Source: Azorinus chamasolen (Eukaryota > Mollusca > Bivalvia > Cardiida > Solecurtidae). From it: a stretch of DNA of 64,000 nucleotides. A model generated the notes under the pieces. The model had not been told where the DNA came from and made no database searches. It worked only from the letters and a program-made list of their open reading frames with translations. This document shows positions 59,201-64,000 of this stretch, piece by piece (position 1 is the stretch's first letter; each line of letters opens with the position of its first letter). Position numbers and translations under genes: made by a program. Location: NCBI GenBank assembly GCA_963576725.1, contig OY755246.1, positions 77,119,975 through 77,183,974 on the forward strand. Direction: 5' to 3'.

Positions 59201-62200
59201 AATAGTAGCCAGGCTCGCATGTGAATGTTCGTTTAGACCCTATCGTTTTGTGTCCACCACCGCATGTTCCATGGTCTATGGTGGGAGTTGGGCCGCAAGG
59301 CATACACTTGACTTGAGGTGTACTCCATATGGCATTGTCTTGACAAACGATATCTGGGTTTCCAACAGCAAGATATCCTTGTTCGCAAGTATAATGTCTA
59401 ACTGAGCCACGTGTGTAGTTCCCACCACCGCACGAACCGTGATCGATATCTGGGGTATTTCCACAAGGCATGCATTTAATCTGAGGCGTACTCCAAACCG
59501 CGTTGTCTTGACAGACAATTTCGGGAGATCCCACGGCAAGGTAACCTGACTGACACGTGTAAAGTCTTTTCGAACCTAGCGTATACTCGCCGCCATCGCA
59601 TGTGCCATGTTCAATAATTGGTGTATTTCCACAAGGCATGCATTTAACCTGAGGTGTACTCCAAACTGCATTGTCCTGACAGACGATGCCTGGGTTTCCA
59701 ACAGCCAGGTAACCAGGGTTACAAGTAAAATGTCTCCTTGCACCTAACGTATATTCACCACCATCGCAAATTCCATTGTCTACAATAGGCGTATCACCGC
59801 ATGGGACACACTGAAATTGAGGGGCACTCCAAACTGCATTGTCTTGACAGATGATTTCTGGATTTCCAACAGCTAGGTAACCAGAGTTACAGGTAAAATG
59901 TCTTCTTGAACCAAGCGTATATTCACCTCCGCCACACGTACCAAAATCAATGACAGGGGTGTCACCGCATGGCACACATTGAAATACGGGGGCGCTCCAA
60001 ACTGCGTTGTCCTGACAGACAATTTCTGGATTTCCAACAGCTAGGTAACCAGAGTTACAGGTAAAATGTCTTCTTGAACCAAGCGTATATTCACCTCCGC
60101 CACACGTACCAAAATCAATGACAGGGGTGTCACCGCATGGCACACATTGAAATACGGGGGCGCTCCAAACTGCGTTGTCCTGACAGACAATTTCTGGATT
60201 TCCAACAGCTAGGTAACCAGTGTTACATGTGAAATGTCTTCTTGCACCTAGCGTATATTTACCGCCGCCGCAAATTCCGTTGTCTACGAAAGGTGTATCG
60301 CCGCATGGGACACACTGAAACTGAGGAGCACTCCAAACTGCATTGTCTTGGCAGATGATTTCTGAATTCCCAACAGCAAGGTAACCAGAGTTACAGGTAA
60401 AATGTCTTCTTGAACCAAGCGTATATTCACCTCCGCCACAAGTACCAAAATCAATGACAGGGGTGTCACCGCATGGCACACATTGAAATACGGGGGCGCT
60501 CCAAACTGCGTTGTCCTGACAGACAATTTCTGGATTTCCAACAGCTAGGTAACCAGTGTTACATGTGAAATGTCTTCTTGCACCTAACGTATATTTACCG
60601 CCGCCGCAAATTCCGTTGTCTACGAAAGGTGTATCGCCGCATGGGACACACTGAAACTGAGGAGCACTCCAAACTGCATTGTCTTGGCAGATGATTTCTG
60701 AATTCCCAACAGCAAGGTAACCAGAGTTACAGGTAAAATGTCTTCTTGAACCTATCTTATATTCACCACCACCACACGTACCATGATCAATGGCAGGAGT
60801 ATCACCACATGGGACACATTGAAATGTTGGTGTGCTCCAGATTGCATTGTCTTGACAGATGATTTCTGGATTCCCAACAGCTAAGTAACCAGGGTTACAG
60901 GTAAAATGTCTCCTTGAACCTAACGTATATTCACCACCACCGCAAAGTCCATTATCTATAGTTGGCGTATCACCGCATGGGACACATTGAAATTTAGGTG
61001 AACTCCAAACTGCATTATCCTGACATACTATTTCTGGGTTGCCGACAGCAAAGTAGCCAGGATTACATCTGAACTGTCTCCTTGAGCCAAGGGTGTTGTC
61101 GCCACCGTCGCATGTTCCATGCGTAATGACTGGTGTGTCACCGCATGGAATACATTGGAACTGAGGTGTGCTCCAAATTGCATCATTTTGACAAAGAATT
61201 TCTGGAGACCCTACGGCTAGATAGCCGGGGTAACATGTATAGTACCTCTTTGCTCCTAGGATATTTTTCCCAGTACCACATGTGCCATGATCGATACTAG
61301 GGGTAGCACCACATGGAACACATTTGAATTGCGGTCTAGTCCAAAGTGCGTTGTCCTGGCAGATAATCTCAGGATTTCCAACAGCTAGATATCCAAGTTC
61401 GCAACTGAATTGTCTCTTTGAGCCTAGCGTATAATCACCCCCACCACAGACACCGTTCTCAATGACTGGTGTATCACCACAAGGGATACACTTCATTTGT
61501 GGTTTGCTCCATATAGCATTGTCTTGACAAACAATCTCAGATTGTCCTACTGCAAGGTAACCAGGGTCACAAACGTAGTTACGTCTGGAGCCAAGTGTAT
61601 AATCCCCACCGCCACACTTGCCGCGGTCAATAACCGGGGTATCGCCGCAAGGGATACATTGAAATTTAGGTGTGTTCCAAACAGCGTTGGTTTGACAGAC
61701 AATTTCAGGGTTTCCGACAGCGAGGTAGCCAGGCTCACATGTGAACTGTCTAACTGAGCCTAATGTGTATTCCCCGCCTCCACATGATCCGTGTTTGACG
61801 ATAGGCGTTTCACCGCACGGGGTACATTCAATCTTTGGCTTGCTCCAAACGGCATTTGGTTTGCATACGATGTCTGGTTTACCAACAGCCAAATATCCAG
61901 GATCACATGTATACGTTCGCACAGTTCCGATGGTATAATCGCCCCCACTGCACAATCCATTGTGAACAATTGGTGTAATGTCACTGCAAGCTGAAAGTCA
62001 GAGCAATAGATAAAGGAATGCATTCAAATACAAAATCGTCATTTGTACTGTAAACACTATGTTGTGACCACTCAGAATGGTGCCGAAGAGACACTTCTAA
62101 AGAGTGGTCACAACACAGAGTTTGGCGGAGAAATAAAGAAGTTATTCTTGAAAATGTTGTAATTTTCTCATTTCTATCTGAGCCTGTCATATATAACAAA

Positions 62201-63411
62201 TGTTCACGCTTGTCTTTTCCTAAAACATGGTCCGTATTATCTCTAATAAACGTTACATTTTTTTTAAAAGGAGCTTCTTGCATTTTGTACAAAAGTGGTG
62301 TCTTAATGTAGAATGAAAGCAATGCAGAAAGGAGCGTTCTGCATTGCTCTAAGTCTGCATTACGGTGCCACCTGCATTTTGAAAGAAAACGTATGTTTCT
62401 TTATTCAGTGATTATAATGTAGGGCTTCAGTTACTTTACTCATCGGTATACCCTTCCCCCTCTCTCACAAACACGTAGAAAGGTAGGGTTTATTATAGTG
62501 GGGGCTTTTAGGGAGAGTACGGTACTCGATCAACTGTTCTGAATACTGTATCTCGTGTGATCCCGTGTGGTTATGTGTCGAAAACAATGACAGCATAATG
62601 ATTTCATTTTCAGTGTCTACTTTTAATATTTCAAACACTGTTTGTGGCTCATATAGATTAATAATATCGTTTATTAACACCTTTCCTCCTAGACTAATTT
62701 AGATTCATCGTCTTTGAATAAATATACCGAAAAGGAGCATTTAAAACAGAAAAGAGAAGATTTTAGAATTGTGTAGTTTTGAAACCATTGTAATAATAGG
62801 GCATTTGCTTCTATGAAGCAAATGCTCTATCTATCACAATTGTTTCAGAAACTGAGTTTTATACAGTCAACGTGTGTCAGTAGGATGGTATGAGTTAATT
62901 GATGCCAACTTCACTCGGTAAACAGATAGCGCGCGGTGTTTATTTTCACTACTAACAAGGTTATCAATAAACACTCAACTAAATCTCTGTGCCTTTTATT
63001 TAAGCTTTTTAACTTTTTGCTTTCTATAAAATGACGTCACTTTGAAATGCAACCTGTTCTAAGTTTGACTTTATTCTTACAGAGCTGTCAAAGAACTTCG
63101 ATTCTGGTGAGAAGCTCATTTAATCGGCCTCTCATCTGACCCCAGGCTGTTTGCAAATTCCAGTCAAATCACGATTAGCAGGTGTACATTGTACATAGTA
63201 CTGGTATATAGAGCGGTAAAACAGTCTTTGATCTTACCAACACATTCAAAGTCCATGGAGAGTGGAGTCCAAGTCGAGTCATCTCTGCAGGTGATAGCAC
63301 CGTTACCACGCTGAAGATAACCGTCTTGACATTGGTATTGACGCACACTTCCAATTGCTCGAGGCCCATCGGCGCACTTGGCAAGATGTACGGATGGTGG
63401 TGTGGGACAAG
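50071..63411 (-). CDS. Pif-like secreted protein gene: 20 CCP modules, CBM14 domains, LamG (partial, 10 exons)
   Basis: Ten minus-strand exons were assembled from splice sites and phases, from 63411 down to 50071. Nine are symmetric phase 1-1, typical of shuffled extracellular modules; the LamG exons are 1-0 and 0-0. About 4.49 kb of coding sequence (about 1,497 residues) is visible. The order is CCP, 17 CCPs, CCP, CCP, Thr-rich linker, two chitin-binding type-2 domains, a Cys-rich CAPGTAYNPVDCEC segment, and a split LamG domain. The CBM14-CBM14-LamG half strongly resembles the shell matrix proteins Pif/BMSP, which bind chitin and organise calcium carbonate. In those proteins the N-terminal part is VWA, not CCP. 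No start codon, signal peptide or final exon is in view. A role in matrix or haemolymph is inferred. Confidence 0.75.
50242..51285. other. Intron of the Pif-like gene with P2 palindromes
   Basis: It contains a P2 palindrome at 50819-50890 (GCATACAGAGTAGACCCAGA, CGGCTCCTATAATAG, CAGGGTCTGCTCTGTTTG), weaker ones near 50615-50665, and P1-like ends near 51010 and 51110. No gene is seen. Confidence 0.55.
51286..51635 (-). CDS. Pif-like gene exon: LamG domain, first half
   Basis: 350 bp, phase 1-0, with acceptor TTTCAG (51636-51637) and donor GTACGT (51284-51285). It begins CKPELYLPFHGDFADRSGKN and continues GSAYFNGNSRLMINRFSN, VIRFRYREN, TNGDCGSDPSIIIAK and VLLGAKTHEPRSFALPTL. This is a concanavalin-like LamG fold as in Pif. 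The preceding exon ends KRRQQ, a possible furin-type site. Pif is known to be cleaved between its chitin-binding and acidic parts, but whether this site is used is unknown. Confidence 0.8.
51717..51840. repeat. Palindromic element, family P4 (intronic)
   Basis: TTCTCCACTTATCCCTATGC, TGTGACCACTTTTCAGAATC, then a decayed mirror half. It is followed by a segment also found near 40170. Confidence 0.65.
51905..52020. repeat. Palindromic element, family P4 (intronic)
   Basis: TGTGACCCCTCTTTAGAATC and ATCTCTTCGAGACGATTCTA are mirrored by AAAAGTGGTTACAACGTTGG and GTTTAGTGGAGAAA. This is the best P4 copy here. Confidence 0.75.
52371..52440. repeat. Palindromic element, family P2 (intronic)
   Basis: TTCAAACAGTGTAGACCCAG, then GGGTTCCTATAGGAGCCC at the centre, then TCAGCGTCTGCACTGTTTGG. 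A weaker neighbour lies at about 52190-52245. Confidence 0.75.
52640..53709. repeat. Intronic minisatellite, about 42-bp unit with inner hairpin
   Basis: About 25 units in two subfamilies. The left half has GTCTCATACAATAGTGAGAC, a foldback of GTCTCA with TGAGAC, followed by CAATATACCGATACTGTGCG. The right half has CTCGTACAATAATAAAACCA, where the foldback is lost. The array ends 20 bp from the 5' splice site of the exon at 53729-53890. Confidence 0.9.
53729..53890 (-). CDS. Pif-like gene exon: Cys-rich segment with basic C-terminus
   Basis: 162 bp, phase 1-1, acceptor TAG and donor GTAAGA. It encodes CSRRPMFEETVYEQHIGMGH, then MPCAPGTAYNPVDCECSLLL, then VPGKRRQQ. The CAPGTAYNP...CEC pattern is like the segment between chitin-binding domains and LamG in Pif-type proteins. 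KRR could be a processing site. Confidence 0.7.
53891..55371. other. Intron of the Pif-like gene with P3 and P4 elements
   Basis: Contains P4 remnants near 54050-54125, a P3 short form at about 54480-54575 and the P3 element at 54615-54870, plus a P2 palindrome at 55140-55198. No exon is recognised. Confidence 0.55.
54615..54870. repeat. Palindromic element P3 with duplicated centre (intronic)
   Basis: The ends are CAGTAAAACCTCTCTATAAC and GTTATAGAGAGGTTTTACTG, with TA on the left (54613-54614). Two identical centres GCTCCTATAGGAGC lie at 54710-54723 and 54762-54775, so the middle has been tandemly duplicated. Confidence 0.85.
55372..55566 (-). CDS. Pif-like gene exon: chitin-binding type-2 (CBM14) domain
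   Basis: 195 bp, phase 1-1, acceptor GCAG and donor GTGAGA. It encodes KCASLDVKGYKHSNPDSCCS, YWKCQDGKSYGECCGEG, SSYDPLTGQCVYDDSCHANC. The Cys spacing and the YDPLTGQC motif match peritrophin-A chitin-binding domains as in Pif. It follows the other CBM14 exon by about 300 bp. Confidence 0.85.
55864..56055 (-). CDS. Pif-like gene exon: chitin-binding type-2 (CBM14) domain
   Basis: 192 bp, phase 1-1, acceptor AAAG and donor GTATGA. It encodes GVCDACRLLNGVGYNNHPFD, CNQYVQCF, RRCPFGLFWDQDILTC and VTC. The CPFGLFWDQ..LTC motif is the hallmark of CBM14. Binding to chitin is inferred from the family. Confidence 0.88.
56180..56278. repeat. Palindromic element, family P3 short form (intronic)
   Basis: GCAGGTGTTTGCTTAATGCA, then GAGCTCCAATAGGAGC at the centre, then TTTCGACCTGCATAAAGTTA. 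Confidence 0.7.
56543..56593 (-). CDS. Pif-like gene exon: Thr/Pro-rich linker
   Basis: A 51-bp exon, phase 1-1, acceptor ACAG and donor GTAAGT. It encodes ITTTTTTTPAPKPLDP, a likely O-glycosylated spacer between the CCP half and the chitin-binding half. Confidence 0.6.
57054..57221 (-). CDS. Pif-like gene exon: CCP/sushi module with four cysteines
   Basis: 168 bp, phase 1-1, acceptor ACAG and donor GTATAA. It encodes CGVPPTIPNAFTG, REYHCDVGYQMRGRGQITC and GQWEHPRFSC, a canonical four-Cys CCP. It is the only module of the 20 without the extra cysteine near residue 12. Confidence 0.85.
57222..57941. other. Intron of the Pif-like gene
   Basis: Contains P2-type arms near 57240-57285. The minus-strand frame at 57337-57573 (SNSLDPYQ) is P2-derived. 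No exon is seen. Confidence 0.5.
57942..58112 (-). CDS. Pif-like gene exon: CCP/sushi module with five cysteines
   Basis: 171 bp, phase 1-1, acceptor TTTCAG and donor GTAAGC. It encodes CDSNTPVVPNAVCGSGD, RTYTCNNGYMSVGSPVIKC and ATWSKPTLTC. It has an extra Cys (NAVC) in addition to the four CCP cysteines. Confidence 0.85.
58113..59131. other. Intron of the Pif-like gene with P2 palindromes
   Basis: P2-type palindromes lie at about 58685-58755 and 58885-58945. Nothing else is recognised. Confidence 0.5.
59132..61990 (-). CDS. Pif-like gene exon: 17 tandem CCP/sushi modules
   Basis: A single 2,859-bp exon, phase 1-1, acceptor TTTCAG and donor GTAAGT. It encodes exactly 17 modules of 56 residues (17 x 168 bp plus 3). 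Each has the form CGDTP..(D/N)HG.CGGGxYTLGS, RHFTCNPGYLAVG, PEIVCQDNAVWS, QFQCVP. CCP modules mediate protein binding in complement-like and matrix proteins. All 17 carry five cysteines, one more than the standard four. Modules 9 and 11 are identical in protein, 10, 12 and 13 nearly so, and module 12 is a mosaic, showing recent unequal exchange. Outer modules 1-5 and 15-17 are more diverged. No stop or frameshift occurs. Confidence 0.92.
62045..62150. repeat. Palindromic element, family P4 (intronic)
   Basis: AAACACTATGTTGTGACCAC, then GAAGAGACACTTCTAAAGAG, then TGGTCACAACACAGAGTTTG. Confidence 0.7.
62288..62372. repeat. Palindromic element, family P3 short form (intronic)
   Basis: AAAAGTGGTGTCTTAATGTA and AGCAATGCAGAAAGGAGCGTTCTGCATTGCT (described as two arms around a shortened core), ending TTACGGTGCCACCTGC. 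Confidence 0.65.
62670..62895. repeat. Palindromic element, family P1 (intronic)
   Basis: Central palindrome GGGCATTTGCTTCTATGAAG and CAAATGCTCTATCTATCACA. The ends are decayed. Confidence 0.7.
63238..63411 (-). CDS. Pif-like gene exon: CCP/sushi module with five cysteines
   Basis: 174 bp, phase 1-1, acceptor ACAG and donor GTAAGA. It encodes CPTPPSVHLAKCADGPRAIG, RQYQCQDGYLQRGNGAITC and WTPLSMDFEC. It is the most 5' exon in view, so the gene must extend past the right edge of the window. Confidence 0.85.
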
Positions 63412-63548
63412 CTGTATTGGAAAATGGAGATGAATGATCAGACATTAAATCAGTGATGGTAACTGCCGTAGTGGGACTGGAAAAATCATTTTAATTCAGA
63501 AAAACCCGAACAATCATTACATGTTTAACGATTTTCTACATAATACGC

Positions 63549-63622
63549 CTTTGCAAACAGAGTAGGCCCTGATCAGACGGCTCCTATAAGACCCGTCTGA
63601 TCAGGGTCTGCTCGGTGTGTTC
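63549..63622. repeat. Palindromic element, family P2
   Basis: TTTGCAAACAGAGTAGGCCC, GATCAGACGGCTCCTATAAG, then CCGTCTGATCAGGGTCTGCT. Well preserved. Confidence 0.8.
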
Positions 63623-63917
63623 ATGAACTAATATAAATTTTATACTATAATCTTTCTTGCTTCCATGTACTATAATATAAAACAAAGTAAATATTCATGA
63701 TGTCATTATTTCTTACATGAATATTCATGGATTAAATGGTTTTTACCTCTAGCTGATCTCTATTCAAGTAAGACATGATGATATGATTAGCATTTATTTA
63801 CTGAACTGATAAAATGATGCATGACTTTTGCCATGGTGGAAGCTGTAGAATCAAAGCTAAAAAATGTCATTAGCAAGCAGGACATATATCTATTATACAC
63901 GGGCAACACTATACTAT

Positions 63918-64000
63918 CGGCACAAATGCCATACCGGCACCATAGTCTTATCGGAACAAATGCCATATCGGTACCATAATTTTATCGGCACAAATGCCAT
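63918..64000. repeat. Short tandem repeat running off the window
   Basis: Units of about 33 bp with ATCGGCACAAATGCCATA and CCGGCACCATAGTCTT, about 2.5 copies before the right edge. Confidence 0.75.

Noticed and set aside
59172..61994. Plus-strand frames opposite the CCP exon
   Set aside because: They are shadows of the repeated minus-strand coding sequence.

Overview
This window is animal nuclear DNA, most likely from a bivalve mollusc and probably a clam. That inference rests on a Pif-like shell-matrix-type gene, a Mab-21/cGAS-like receptor gene, a Naiad-type Penelope-like element with in-frame TGA codons, and dense short palindromic elements whose chance translations read VDPDQ-like. All calls come from reading the sequence and the translations by eye. 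No search or folding program was run, so species and identity values are not claimed.

Layout. (1) 1-5.4 kb: palindromic elements, a 40-bp minisatellite, and two exons of a minus-strand TRIM-like gene fragment whose intron holds a 28-bp minisatellite. (2) 5.4-27.1 kb: no convincing gene, but three head-to-tail copies (A, B, C) of one complex non-coding unit of about 5.3-8.3 kb. Lineage-specific insertions tell the copies apart: a retroposon in A, a Naiad fragment in B, and a TA-flanked palindromic element plus a local repeat expansion in C. (3) 27.1-30.1 kb: degenerate repeats, then a satellite built from one arm of a dispersed palindrome. (4) 30.1-32.5 kb: a Mab-21 domain gene with its coding region in one exon. 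(5) 32.5-36.8 kb: minisatellites and a retroposon nested in a palindromic element. (6) 36.8-40.2 kb: a 5'-truncated Naiad element with GIY-YIG before the reverse transcriptase (RT). One long reading frame holds two TGA codons, one in the CxC motif and one in the RT, and a candidate SECIS hairpin sits at its stop codon. (7) 42.0-46.1 kb: a complete non-LTR retrotransposon on the minus strand with a 12-bp target duplication, a 2A-like motif and a single nonsense codon. (8) 50.1-63.4 kb: ten exons of a minus-strand secreted-protein gene encoding 20 CCP/sushi modules, a Thr-rich linker, chitin-binding type-2 domains and a Pif-like LamG domain. Both ends of this gene are missing from what I can see.

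The host genes do not form an operon or pathway. The main themes are (a) a probable selenoprotein-encoding retroelement, (b) several palindromic element families that share one central palindrome although their arms differ, and (c) a matrix-type protein whose 17 CCP modules lie in one exon at an exact 168-bp period.
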